A stretch of DNA of 64,000 nucleotides from JACCXG01 sp963834305 (GTDB lineage: Bacteria > Acidobacteriota > Vicinamibacteria > Vicinamibacterales > 2-12-FULL-66-21): the NCBI GenBank assembly GCA_963834305.1, contig CAWIAX010000003.1:1178001-1242000 (forward strand), given 5' to 3'. Below the pieces are notes generated by a model, which was not told the origin of the DNA, searched no databases, and saw nothing but the letters and a program-made list of their open reading frames with translations. Shown piece by piece: positions 18,701 through 26,994 of the stretch. Position numbers and translations under genes: made by a program. Each line of letters opens with the position of its first letter. Positions within the stretch are counted from its first letter, which is position 1.

Positions 18701-21700
18701 CGTGCCCGTCGGGCGCCGCGAACGTCGTCCGCAGCGCGGGGTGCCGTGCCACGACCCCATCGAGGGCTGCCTGCAGCGCGTCGATGCGGAGCGGGCCGCG
18801 CATGCGCAGCAGGGCGCCCATCGTGTACTGGCTGGTGCCGGGCGTGAGCTGCTCGAGGAACCACATCCGCTCCTGCCAGAACGACAGCGGCGGCGCCTCG
18901 GACAGCGGTCCGGCCGGAACGAGGCCGGGGCCGGACGGCGCTGCCGGTGCGGCTGCGGCCAGGCCGTCGACGATTTCGGCCTGCGCGGCAACGGTGGGGT
19001 GCTCGAAGATCGATCGCAGCGGCAGCTCGACGCCGAACTCCGCGCGCGCTCCGGCCGCCAGCTGCGTGGCCCGCAGGGAATGGCCGCCGATATCGAAGAA
19101 GCTGTCGTGCACGCCGACGTCGTGACGGCCGAGCAGGCCCGTCCACAGCCGCAGCAGGCGGCGCTCGGTGTTCGACCGCGGTGCCGCATGGCCGCCGCCG
19201 CGGGGCAGCGCCGCGCCGGGACTGGTGGCCAGCGCCTCGCGATCGACCTTGCCGTGCGCCGTGCGCGGCAGCGACGGGAGCTGCCACAGGTCGGCCGGCA
19301 CCATGTACTCCGGCAGCCGTTCCCGCAGGAAGGCGCGGACCCCGGCATCTTCCAGCCGCGCGTGGCGCGCGGGGACGAGCCAGGCGGCAAGGGCGGTCGA
19401 TCCCTCGCGCTCGCCGGCCACCACGGCGGCGTCGGCGACGTCGCGGTGCGCGCACAGCGCCCGTTCGATCTCCGCGGGCTCGACCCGGAAGCCGCGAATC
19501 TTCACCTGGCCGTCGATCCGGCCGATGAACTCGAGCGTCCCGTCCACAGCGCGGCGCGCGAGGTCGCCTGTCCGGTAGAGCCGCGCGCCAGGCGCGGCGA
19601 ACGGGTTCGCCACGAAGCGCGCCGCGGTGAGCGCCGGATCGTTGCGGTACACCCGCGCCAGCCCGGCGCCGCCGATGAACAGCTCCCCCGCCTGGCCGGG
19701 GGCGACCGGCTCGCCGCAGCTGTCGAGCACGTGCGCCTCGACGTTCCAGATCGGGGTGCCGATGGACACGTGCGGGCCGGGCATGCCGGAGACCTCGGCA
19801 AACGTCGCGACCACCGTGGCCTCCGTCGGCCCGTATCCATTCAGGATCCGCACGGCCGGCGAGACCTCGCGGCGCCAGCGTTCGAGCTGTTCCGCGCGCA
19901 TGCGCTCACCGCCAACCAGGACCAGCCGCACGCACGCGGGCAGCGGAACGCCGGCGTCGGCCAGCGTGTGCCAGTAGGCCGTCGGCAGGTTGAGGATGCT
20001 GATGCGGGCGTCTTCGAGCCGCTGCATGAAGGTGGCCGGAGAGCTCAGCATCGCGTCTTCGCGCAGCACGAGCGTGGCGCCGGCCGCGAGGGTGGGGAAG
20101 ATCTCCTCGACCGCGGTGTCGAAGGTGAGGGCGGCAAACTGCAGCGCTCGATCCGCCGGCGTCACGCCGAAGGCGTCGCGCGCATAGGCGGTGTAGTTGG
20201 CCAGGGCGCGGTGGGGAATCTCGACCCCGTGCGGCGTGCCGGTGGAGCCCGAGGTGTAGATCACGTAGGCGAGGTCGGCGCCTTCCCGCGCCACCGCCTG
20301 TGCAGCCGGCGGCGCCGCGAGCAGATCGGCGATCGCGGTCGCGCCGGCGGACGCCTCGCTGGAGACGAGCAGCCGGACGTCGGCGTCGCGTGCCAGCCGA
20401 GCGGCGCGCGCCGGCGGCGCGTCGGGATCGAGCGGCAGGTAGGCGGCGCCAGCGGCCAGGGCGCCCAGGACCGCCGTCACGTACTCGGGGGCGCGGGGCA
20501 GGCAGATGCCGACGAGGTCGCCGGGTGCCACGCCGCGCGCGGCGAGGCCCGCGGCGGTCCGCTGCACGTTCGTCACCAGGTCGCGGTAGGTGACAGTGCG
20601 TTCCGCGCTCTCGATCGCGACGTGGTCCGGCGCGGCCTGCGCCTGCCGCACGATGCTGTCGAGGACGGTGCCGCCGGGGATGGTGACGTGCGGGCCGGTG
20701 CCGGCGGCAATCGCCACCTGGCGCTCGGCCGGCGCGAGGAGCCGGAGCGCGGCAACGGGCAGGCGGGGGTTGTCCAGCACCTGGTCCAGGATCCCAACGA
20801 ACTGCTGGACGAATGACCGGTGTGCTGCCGCGTCGAAGACGTCGTCGTGCGTATCGATGCCGAGCATCAGTTCGCCGGCGTTGCGTCCGTACAGCTGGAT
20901 GGCCAGGCTTTCGCGCTCGGCGCCGGCGTGCACCCAGTCGGTGGCCCCGGCGAATCCCGGCAGGTACGACCCCGCTGCCGTGTGGACGTTGAGGAGCACG
21001 TCGCTGACCTGGCCGCGCACCGGTTCCGCGCCCGTCGCGCGCGCCCGGCGCAGCGCCCGCCGCAGCGCGGCGCGAACCTGCGCCATGAGATCGCCGGGGG
21101 TGTCGGAGGGGCCGCACTCGACGGCCAGGGGCAGGACGTCCATGAAGAGGCCGACGACATCCCGGTTGCCGCCCCGCCGGTTGTGATGCGGGAAACCCAG
21201 CCCGATGCGCGATTGTCCGGTCATCCGGTGCAGCTGCGCCACGAGGGCCGCGGCGAGCAGCAGGAAGCTGCCGTGATCGATGGTGGTTGCCCGCTCGACC
21301 CGTGACGCGGCCTCGCGAAGCCGGCCGGCGCGGGCCGAATCCAACGCGAAACAGGTTCGCGTCACGCGTGTCGAGGACTTCACCGGCAGCGTGCCGAAGA
21401 ACCGGACGGGCGGCGCCGGGGGATCCGCCTCGCACGATCCGGCCCCGGCGGGAACGGCCGTGGTCATGAAGTCCGGGTAGGCGGCCTCGTGTGTCTCGCC
21501 GCGCCGCTCCGCCTCGTAGAGCTGCCCGAGCCGCTCGCACACCAGCCGCACGGACCAGCCATCGGTGATGAGGTGGTGCTGCACGAAGAGCCAGCGGTGA
21601 CGGCCGGGGCCGCAGGCGACCAGGATGGACCGGAAGAGAGGGCCGGCGAGGTCGAACGGCAGGCTGGCGTGCGCCTGGCACCAGGCATCGATCTCCGCGG

Positions 21701-23399
21701 CCGCCGCGCCGCTCAGGTCCACCCGCTCGACGCGTCCGGCCCGGTCGGTGACGCGCTGGCTGGGCACGCCGGCCTCGGCGGAGAACGACAGCCTCAGCGC
21801 ATCGTGGCCCGCCACCAGCCGGGCGAACGCGCGATCGAATGCCCCGGCATCCAGCGGTCCGTCGAGCGTCATCACGATCGCCACGTTGTAGAGCGGTGCG
21901 TCAGGGGTGCGCTGCTGGTCGAGCCACACCCGGAGCTGCACGGGCGACAGGTTCGTGTGTGGCGGCGCGGCGGCGACGCGGATCGGCGGCGCCACGGCGA
22001 GCGCTGGAAGCGGCTCGTCGGGAGCGTTGGAGAGCCGTTCGAGGGTCGCCAGGCACTCGTCGAGCGCACTTGCCGCGGCATCGGCAGAGAAAAGGTCCGC
22101 GCTGTACTCGAGCGAGGCCAGCCAGCCGCCCGGGCGCGGGCCGATGTGGAGCCGGAGGTCCGTTCGCGCCGCGGGCAGCTCGATGGGCAGGCGGGAACAG
22201 GTCACGCCCGGCAGTTCGGGCAGGCGTGCCACGTGCGTGGCGAACGTGAACCCGACCTGCGTCAGCGGCGTATGCGACAGCTCCCGCGCCAGCCGGAGGC
22301 CATTCAACACCCGTTCGAGCGGCGCCTCCTCGTGCTCGTGACCGGCGGTCACGGCAGTGCGCACCCGGCCAACGAGCGCCCGGAACGTCGGCGTGCCGCT
22401 CGTGTCGATGCGGACGGGCAGGGTGTTGACGAACATCCCGATCGTGGCTTGGAGCGCGCCGCGCGCCCGGCCGGCGCTGGGAGTGGCAACAACCAGATCC
22501 GGCCCGCCCGCCCGGCCGCGCAGCCAGATCGTCCAGGCCGTGAGCCCCGCCACGAACCGGGTTGCGCGTTCCTCGCGCGCGACGGCCGCGAGGCGCTCGA
22601 CGACCGCCGCGTCCAGCGGGCGGTGCACCGCACCGCCGGCGACCGATTGCACCGCGCCGCGCGCGCGGTCGCCGCCGAGCGCCAGGCGATCCGGGGCCCC
22701 CGCCAATGCCTCGACCCAGTAATCCACGTGCCGATCGAGGGCGCCCATGGACTCACGCACGATCTGCCAGACAGCGAAGTCGCCGTACTGCACGGCGAGC
22801 GGGTCGGGCAGCGGCGGCGTGCCGATCAAGGCCTCGCGGTAGGCGCGCTCGAGCTCCGCGTACAACACGACCGCGGATGCCCCGTCGAACATGGCGTGGT
22901 GGAACACGAAGAGCAGGCAGTGGTCATCGGCGGCGCGCTGGAGCAGGGCCACGCGCCAGCCGGCTTCCTGCGAGAGGTCGAACGGGCGGGCGGCCAGCGC
23001 CGCGGCGGCGGTCCGATAGGCGGCCTCGTCGTCCGCACCGCCATCCTGGCCGGCGTCGATCGTGACGATGTGCACCGGTCCGGGCGGCTGGACCACCTGG
23101 AACGGCACGCCCGCCTCGGCGACGAGCCGCGTGCGCAGCACCTCGTGGCGCGCGGCGATGGCGCTCATCGCGCGCCCCAGCGCCGCGCGATTGAGGTCCC
23201 CTCGCAGCCGCAGCATGACCGGAACGTTGTAGGCCGCGGTGCCGGGCTGCAGCTGTTCGAGGAACCACAGGCGCCGCTGCGCGAGCGAGGCCGCGCACCG
23301 GGCGTCGGAGAACGGCCGGGGAATCAGCGAGTCAACCGCCGCCAGGTCGATGCCGTCGGCCGCGAGCAGGCGGGCAAGACGGTTCTGCCTGCCGCTCAT
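15744..23399 (-). CDS. NRPS, first two modules with tandem C domains: C-C-A-T-C-A-T
   Basis: A protein of 2551 residues. The start ATG at 23399 puts 30 residues before the first C domain; its RBS is weak. Order: C1 (about 35-470; HHAMFDG near 168), C2 (about 480-905; HHLITDG near 610), A1 (about 925-1415; YTSGSTGTPHG), T1 (GGHSLRA near 1433), C3 (about 1490-1930; HHAIFDG near 1635), A2 (about 1960-2450; FTSGSTGTPKG near 2105), T2 (GGHSLLA near 2485). C1 and C2 are joined directly without an A-T between them. My pocket readings are D-T-E-N-L-G-G-V-V-K for A1 (acidic position 239 suggests a basic residue such as Orn/Lys) and D-V-R-H-F-A-L-L-A-K for A2 (not assigned); both are low confidence. 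No epimerase, methyltransferase, MbtH, PPTase or exporter is encoded next to it. Confidence 0.93.
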   Translation of the reverse strand: MSGRQNRLARLLAADGIDLAAVDSLIPRPFSDARCAASLAQRRLWFLEQLQPGTAAYNVPVMLRLRGDLNRAALGRAMSAIAARHEVLRTRLVAEAGVPFQVVQPPGPVHIVTIDAGQDGGADDEAAYRTAAAALAARPFDLSQEAGWRVALLQRAADDHCLLFVFHHAMFDGASAVVLYAELERAYREALIGTPPLPDPLAVQYGDFAVWQIVRESMGALDRHVDYWVEALAGAPDRLALGGDRARGAVQSVAGGAVHRPLDAAVVERLAAVAREERATRFVAGLTAWTIWLRGRAGGPDLVVATPSAGRARGALQATIGMFVNTLPVRIDTSGTPTFRALVGRVRTAVTAGHEHEEAPLERVLNGLRLARELSHTPLTQVGFTFATHVARLPELPGVTCSRLPIELPAARTDLRLHIGPRPGGWLASLEYSADLFSADAAASALDECLATLERLSNAPDEPLPALAVAPPIRVAAAPPHTNLSPVQLRVWLDQQRTPDAPLYNVAIVMTLDGPLDAGAFDRAFARLVAGHDALRLSFSAEAGVPSQRVTDRAGRVERVDLSGAAAAEIDAWCQAHASLPFDLAGPLFRSILVACGPGRHRWLFVQHHLITDGWSVRLVCERLGQLYEAERRGETHEAAYPDFMTTAVPAGAGSCEADPPAPPVRFFGTLPVKSSTRVTRTCFALDSARAGRLREAASRVERATTIDHGSFLLLAAALVAQLHRMTGQSRIGLGFPHHNRRGGNRDVVGLFMDVLPLAVECGPSDTPGDLMAQVRAALRRALRRARATGAEPVRGQVSDVLLNVHTAAGSYLPGFAGATDWVHAGAERESLAIQLYGRNAGELMLGIDTHDDVFDAAAHRSFVQQFVGILDQVLDNPRLPVAALRLLAPAERQVAIAAGTGPHVTIPGGTVLDSIVRQAQAAPDHVAIESAERTVTYRDLVTNVQRTAAGLAARGVAPGDLVGICLPRAPEYVTAVLGALAAGAAYLPLDPDAPPARAARLARDADVRLLVSSEASAGATAIADLLAAPPAAQAVAREGADLAYVIYTSGSTGTPHGVEIPHRALANYTAYARDAFGVTPADRALQFAALTFDTAVEEIFPTLAAGATLVLREDAMLSSPATFMQRLEDARISILNLPTAYWHTLADAGVPLPACVRLVLVGGERMRAEQLERWRREVSPAVRILNGYGPTEATVVATFAEVSGMPGPHVSIGTPIWNVEAHVLDSCGEPVAPGQAGELFIGGAGLARVYRNDPALTAARFVANPFAAPGARLYRTGDLARRAVDGTLEFIGRIDGQVKIRGFRVEPAEIERALCAHRDVADAAVVAGEREGSTALAAWLVPARHARLEDAGVRAFLRERLPEYMVPADLWQLPSLPRTAHGKVDREALATSPGAALPRGGGHAAPRSNTERRLLRLWTGLLGRHDVGVHDSFFDIGGHSLRATQLAAGARAEFGVELPLRSIFEHPTVAAQAEIVDGLAAAAPAAPSGPGLVPAGPLSEAPPLSFWQERMWFLEQLTPGTSQYTMGALLRMRGPLRIDALQAALDGVVARHPALRTTFAAPDGHGVQIVHPPAPVVIERADVTGRAEPAAAAQALAQDLFVRPFDLTAGPLMRSLLISVAPGEHHFAVTFHHAIFDGWSSAIFVEELGRLYAAAVEHAPPDLPPAPADYAAFARWQHQELSGPALERLTAYWRAQLENAPELALPADASSSHDPRGDVEHFVLGTEDTAALAALGKATDTTPFMITAAALAVVLGRLADQQDVVFGTPIAGRVRAEFERTIGCFLNTLVLRCDLSGNPTVRTLLARVRETALGAFAHQDLPFERLVEALHPERSAGRQPFFEVMLNFVNTSPASATIADLEIAPLPIGRHDAKMALTVYASIRDGRLALQAVYRAAQFSRARVAAMLEQVAAVLRQMAADTEVPIEDLALLTSEAARVLPSPAAAIPAGDYPTVTELFVQAAAAHPDRIAVDDRGRAWTFAQLSRAAGDVGRRVRSAGLPPGARVGVAGTPGGAFLASLLALWSEGHVVVPLDPALPAERAAAMCRQADVKAFVVTERVPERWLSLATVIPVREDSLDLAGPGLEAGPAGDAGYVCFTSGSTGTPKGVLGAHRGLSHFVSWQRDTFEVTPADRVGQVTSPSFDVFFREALLPLTSGASIVVPAAVENTTSGATLSWLHRAAITVLHAVPAMAQSWLDAEPDVTALPALRVVFFAGEPLTRTLVERWRALAPGCRIVNLYGPTETTLAKCCHEVAATPAKEQVPIGRPMPGAQVLILRGDRRCGIGEPGELVIRTPYRSLGYLSGEHPGRFVRNPFTGLEDDIVYRTGDRGRYTPDGTIEIDGRLDDAVKIRGVRVDPAEVAAVLTSHRAVRHAAVLVDHSSGTSLIAYIACEAAPAPAALRRHLLNHLPAAAVPSRFVCLHALPRSSNGKVDRAALSALATVPLAPRTFEAPATPTERALAGLWAEVLDTNEVSRGDDFFEAGGHSLLAARLVARINQTFRVDLSIGLVFEEPTLAALAAAIERAASTPAPEAPPIARADRSQFKAGVA

Positions 23400-24257
23400 G
23401 TGACGGTCGGTGCCCCGGACTGGACGCGGCGACCATGCGCGGTCTGGGGTGGAAGGGAAACACGGCTGCAACCACAGTGCATGGGCATGGGTGTATACGG
23501 TTGAGCAAGAGGCGATCCAGCCCAGCCGATGTAAGCCTATGAGGCAATTGCCCTGTCGTCGAGCTGAGCAGTTGCCACATATGGCCGCCCGCCTACCCAA
23601 CCCGCGGAAGCACGATGCCGCCCAGCGCCTGTTGCAGCCCGATTGTCGCCCTTTGTTCGCCCCAGCCACCGCGGACAGCCATTGGTCGAACCGGAGATGA
23701 TTGCCTCCGTTGACGCGGGCGTGGTGTCGATGGCCGCGACCGCGCGCTCCTCGTCCACCGCGGCGAGCACGCAGCGGTTGTCGGACAGGATGCCGTAGAC
23801 GGCGCAGGGGTACACACCGCGCGGGGCATCCCGCCGCCGACGTCGATCGCGTAGCCGTTGAACGGCTGTTCGTAGCCGACCACCGTCCCGTCGGCGGTGG
23901 TGCTGGCGCGCAGCGCCACCCGTCGATGGTCGCCGTACAGCCGCTGCGGCGGCGACGTCGAGGTCTCCGGCGACAGCGGCAGGCGTTCGATGATGCGGCG
24001 CGTCGGCAATGCCGTGAAGACGGTGCGCCCGTCGCTGCCCGCGGCACCGCCTCCCCGTCCCGCCCGGCCCGGGGACTTGGTAGTTTTTGCCGGTCCCGCA
24101 GCCGGCAGGCTGACCGCGATGCCGGAAATGCTGCCCCCGCAGCGGTTGCGCCATGGCACGTCCCTCGCAGACGGATCCTCCGTCGCCGTGTCCGCCTGCT
24201 GTGAACGAACACCGTCGAGGGTAAGCTCTTCAGCGGTACCCTGACGCGAGGCCCGCC
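23400..24257. other. Gap upstream of the NRPS, with decayed coding remnant
   Basis: No intact gene is supported in these 858 bases. The NRPS-proximal part carries GTGCATGGGCATGGGTG repeats and, on the minus strand, a TATACA that could be a -10 for the NRPS. A 10-bp palindrome GGCAATTGCC lies at 23,543-23,552. The part from about 23,700 to 24,150 looks like a broken gene on the minus strand, listed separately. The last 60 bases lead into the PPOX-like gene. Confidence 0.5.
23690..24154 (-). pseudogene. Possible frameshifted gene remnant
   Basis: On the minus strand one frame reads beta-strand-like sequence (RRIIERLPLSPET, YGDHRRVALRAS, GTVVGYEQPFNGYAIDVGGG) and stops making sense near 23,820, while the next frame continues plausibly (GVYPCAVYGILSDNRCVLAAVDEERAVAAID). 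Codon use suggests a single former gene with a frameshift at about 23,810-23,835. I do not recognise the family, and the ends are approximate. Confidence 0.25.
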
Positions 24258-24803
24258 ATGATGATTCACGAGATGACGGACCGGGAGTGCCGGGAGATGC
24301 TCGGCAGAACGAACCTGGCGCGGCTGGCGTGCGCGCGCAACAACCAGCCCTACGTCGTGCCCATCCACGTGGACCTCGATGGCGAGTTCCTCTACGGCTA
24401 TGCGACGCTCGGGCAGAAGATTGAATGGATGCGCGAGAACCCCCTCGTTTGCGTCGAGGTGGACGAGCTCGTCACGCACGGACATTGGGCCAGCGTCGTG
24501 GCATTCGGGCGGTACGAGGAGCTGCCGCACGATCCCGAGTTCGAGGGCTCGCGCCGGGTCGCCGAGAGCCTGTTTCAGAAGCATCCCGCCTGGTGGGAGC
24601 CGGCCGCGGTGCCGCTGGCCGCGCACGAGCCGCGCCCGCCCGTGGTGTTCCGCATCCGGCTGTCCCGCGTGACCGGCCGGCGCGCGGCCATGGACCGGCC
24701 GAAGCCGGCGCCTGGCGAGGCTGCGCCGTCCGAGGGGAGACGCCCGGGATGGCTGACCCAGTTCCTGGGGGGCACGGACACCGAACGCCAGCAAGGTAAA
24801 TAA
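24258..24803 (+). CDS. Pyridoxamine 5'-phosphate oxidase-like flavin/heme-binding protein
   Basis: A protein of 181 residues (start ATG 24258; ATG 24261 also possible). Residues about 1-130 match the split-barrel PPOX family (Pyridox_ox_2/NimA type): 'MTDRECREMLGRTNLARLACARNNQPYVVPIHVDL', 'YGYATLGQKIEWMRENPLVCVEVDEL', 'WASVVAFGRYEEL'. Such proteins bind FMN, F420 or heme. The C-terminus adds a charged, low-complexity tail of about 50 residues. It precedes the stress operon starting at 24,987 but its stop codon is the first triplet of the regulatory repeat there, so it is a separate transcript. Genes of this type often accompany universal stress proteins. Confidence 0.85.
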   Translation: MMIHEMTDRECREMLGRTNLARLACARNNQPYVVPIHVDLDGEFLYGYATLGQKIEWMRENPLVCVEVDELVTHGHWASVVAFGRYEELPHDPEFEGSRRVAESLFQKHPAWWEPAAVPLAAHEPRPPVVFRIRLSRVTGRRAAMDRPKPAPGEAAPSEGRRPGWLTQFLGGTDTERQQGK

Positions 24804-24831
24804 TTCCGGGCGGGCGTGAAAAATTTCCGCC
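24801..24831 (+). promoter_or_regulatory. Upstream inverted repeat (site B), candidate enhancer-binding site
   Basis: Reads TAATTCC, nine bases, TGAAAAAT, then TTCCGCC. The reverse complement is ATTTTTCA-N9-GGAATTA, the same motif and spacer as sites A and C, and in the same orientation relative to its promoter. Its right edge is 58 bases before the -24 GG. Confidence 0.6.
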
Positions 24832-24881
24832 GCCGCCGCTTCCGGCGCGCACGTGGACGGCCGCGGCAACGCTGTGCGCCG

Positions 24882-24895
24882 GGCATCCTCCTTGC
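24882..24895 (+). promoter_or_regulatory. Predicted sigma-54 (-24/-12) promoter of the GGDEF/Usp operon
   Basis: GGCATCCTCCTTGC: exact GG-N10-GC with GGCA at -24 and TTGCT at -12. The expected transcript start is near 24,907, about 80 bases before the start codon at 24,987. Confidence 0.6.
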
Positions 24896-24986
24896 TCTCT
24901 CCGGGTCGAACCAACACAACGGACCGATACTCCGCAAGTCGCGCACGCCGAGCAACCGAATCTCTGGTGGGCGGGAAAGGCCCCGG

Positions 24987-25220
24987 ATGACTCCCAAGAA
25001 CGGTGACGTCCTCGTTTCGAACCCCACGGCGACGATCGCGCACGACGTCAGCATCGTGCCGGCGCCGCCAGACATCGTGTGTCCCAACCACGACACGGCG
25101 GTCGCCAAAGCATGTGCCATGGCGAAAGAGCTGGGCGTGGACGCCTGGTTGACCGAAGATCACACGCACTTCCTGAAGATCGCCTCCTATCGCACTCACG
25201 AACGCCAGGTGGCGACGTAG
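24987..25220 (+). CDS. Small DUF2188-like protein
   Basis: A protein of 77 residues. The ATG at 24987 follows GAAAGG; the frame is open further upstream but that sequence is Arg-rich and runs through the promoter. The C-terminal half, 'DTAVAKACAMAKELGVDAWLTEDHTHFLKIASYR', resembles the small DUF2188/'HPF-like' alpha-beta fold seen in many stress operons. Function is not known. It is the first gene after the sigma-54-type promoter and lies 15 bases before the diguanylate cyclase. Confidence 0.65.
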   Translation: MTPKNGDVLVSNPTATIAHDVSIVPAPPDIVCPNHDTAVAKACAMAKELGVDAWLTEDHTHFLKIASYRTHERQVAT

Positions 25221-25235
25221 GCCACGGCCCCGCCG

Positions 25236-26060
25236 ATGCTGCGACGCTTTACCTACGCCTGCGCCGGCGGGCTCCTCTCGGCCGGGGCGCCGGTGGGCCT
25301 GCTCGGGCTTCGGCTGGCCCGCCGCAAGTCCGGCTCCCGTCTCGTCTGGCTGCGCCGGGCGGCGCGTGAACTGGCCGCCGACCGCGCCGGCTACATGTAT
25401 GTCGGGACGTCGACAGCGCTGGCCTTCGTTGCCTTCGGCTACATCATCGGCCGTCAGGCCGACCGGCTGGCGCGGCTCTCGGAGACCGACGCCCTCACCG
25501 GCCTGTTCAACGGCCGCGGGCTGCTGCACCGCCTCGCGACCGAGCTCGCCCGGTCGCGTCGCTACGGCCACCCGCTCTCGCTCCTGCTCATGGATCTCGA
25601 CGGCCTCAAGAGCATCAACGACCGCTACGGCCACCTCGCCGGCGACGAGGCCATTCGCGGGCTCGCGGCGGTCATCCGTTCGGAGCTGCGCGAGACCGAC
25701 ATCGGTGCGCGCTGGGGCGGCGACGAGTTCGCGGTCCTGGCGCCGAGCACCTCCGAAAGCGCAGCGCTGGCGCTGGCCGATCGCATCCGCGACCTGATTC
25801 CCCAGCGCAACGTCCTGCGGCCGCTGACGGGGTCGGTGGGCGTTGCGACGGTCGATCCTCGCGTGAACGACGAGCCGGTCGCGCCGCTCGACCTGATGCG
25901 GGCGGCCGACACCGCGCTCTACGAAGCGAAGCGGCGCGGCAGGAACCGGGTGGTGACGGCGCCAGCGGCCGTGCTGCTCATGCCGCGCCCGGAACACGGC
26001 GGCCAGTCCGAATCCGCGGACGGGTCGCACCGTCCCCGCCGTTTCTGGAGGCGCCGGTGA
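25236..26060 (+). CDS. Membrane diguanylate cyclase (GGDEF)
   Basis: A protein of 274 residues. Two hydrophobic segments (about 5-25 and 53-72) anchor it in the inner membrane, with a basic loop between. The GGDEF domain occupies about 80-240: 'DALTGLFNGRGLLHRL', 'LLMDLDGLKSINDRYGH', active site WGGDEF. The inhibitory site RETD sits exactly five residues before GGDEF, so feedback inhibition by c-di-GMP is expected. It makes c-di-GMP from two GTP. The TGA overlaps the GTG of the next Usp gene (GTGA, 26057-26060), so a second-messenger enzyme is translationally coupled to a universal stress protein. A basic, low-complexity tail ends the protein. Confidence 0.92.
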   Translation: MLRRFTYACAGGLLSAGAPVGLLGLRLARRKSGSRLVWLRRAARELAADRAGYMYVGTSTALAFVAFGYIIGRQADRLARLSETDALTGLFNGRGLLHRLATELARSRRYGHPLSLLLMDLDGLKSINDRYGHLAGDEAIRGLAAVIRSELRETDIGARWGGDEFAVLAPSTSESAALALADRIRDLIPQRNVLRPLTGSVGVATVDPRVNDEPVAPLDLMRAADTALYEAKRRGRNRVVTAPAAVLLMPRPEHGGQSESADGSHRPRRFWRRR

Positions 26061-26983
26061 TCGAGTTCACGCACATCCTCTGTCCGACCGACCTCAGCGA
26101 GGCATCCGTGCGGCCGTTGACGTACGCGGCGGCGCTGACCCGCTGGTACTCGGGACGGCTCACGGTCCTCAATGTCGTGCCGACCTTCGATCCCGTGCCG
26201 CTCCGCTCCGCCAGCCTGGACGGCGCGATGCAGCTCGTGCAGCCGCCGTCGCGCGAAGAGGTGCTCGATCACCTGCGCCGCACCGTCGAGGCCGCCGGCG
26301 CCAGCGGGGTGGCGGCCACCCTCGTGGCCGAGCCGGGCGATTCGTTCCGGACCATCGTGGACCGCGCCGCCGCCATGCCCGCCGATCTCATCGTCATGGG
26401 CACGCACGGACGCAGCGGGTGGGAGCGCTTCATGATCGGCTCGATTGCGGAGAAGGTGCTGCGCAAGGCGCCGTGCCCCGTGCTGCTGGTACCGCCGCAC
26501 GTGACGGCGAAGGCGCCCGCCGAGGTCCGCTTCACCGACATCCTCTGTCCGATGGACTTTTCTCCGTCGGCGCTGCTCGCCTTCCGGCACGCGCTCGACC
26601 TGGCGCGCCAGGCCAACGGCACGGTGACCGTGCTGTACGTCCTCGAGTGGCTCGCCGAAGAAGAGCCGCGCGGCCGCACCCATTTCGACGTGCCGCAGTA
26701 CCGCCAGCAGCTGCTGGACGATGCGCGCCAGCGCGTGCGCGCGCTCGTCGCCGAAGAGCCGCGCACCTGGTGCGACGTCCGCGACGAGGTCGTGGCGGGG
26801 CGGGCGCACCGGGAGATTCTGCGCGTGGCCGAGGCCCGCCCCTGCGACTTGATCGTCATGGGCGCGCAGGGCCGCGGCGGCCTCGGTCTCGCGCTCTTCG
26901 GCTCGACGACGCAGCAGGTCGTCAGGGGAGCGGGCTGTCCGGTGCTGACGGTCCGGGCGCCGGAAACGTCCGCCGCCGGCTGA
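26057..26983 (+). CDS. Tandem-domain universal stress protein (Usp 1)
   Basis: A protein of 308 residues, GTG start overlapping the cyclase stop. Two Usp domains (about 1-145 and 155-305). Both keep the ATP-binding G-2x-G-9x-G(S/T) motif: GTHGRSGWERFMIGS and GAQGRGGLGLALFGS, so both should bind ATP. Domain 2 shares the block 'ARQRVRALV-EEPRTWCDVRDEVV-G-AHREIL' with two other Usp proteins in this island, showing recent duplication. Usp proteins help survival under starvation, hypoxia or oxidative stress; no catalytic role is assigned. Cytoplasmic. Confidence 0.92.
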   Translation: MIEFTHILCPTDLSEASVRPLTYAAALTRWYSGRLTVLNVVPTFDPVPLRSASLDGAMQLVQPPSREEVLDHLRRTVEAAGASGVAATLVAEPGDSFRTIVDRAAAMPADLIVMGTHGRSGWERFMIGSIAEKVLRKAPCPVLLVPPHVTAKAPAEVRFTDILCPMDFSPSALLAFRHALDLARQANGTVTVLYVLEWLAEEEPRGRTHFDVPQYRQQLLDDARQRVRALVAEEPRTWCDVRDEVVAGRAHREILRVAEARPCDLIVMGAQGRGGLGLALFGSTTQQVVRGAGCPVLTVRAPETSAAG

Positions 26984-26994
26984 TGGAGGGCGGC

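Noticed and set aside
15939..20816. A 1625-residue open frame on the plus strand opposite the NRPS
   Set aside because: It is antisense to well-supported C, A and T domains; Arg/Gly/Ala-rich composition without family motifs is typical of shadow frames in high-GC DNA.
23400..26030. Upstream extension of the NRPS frame to 26,030
   Set aside because: It would run antisense through the PPOX-like, DUF2188-like and GGDEF genes; domain content begins only after ATG 23,399.
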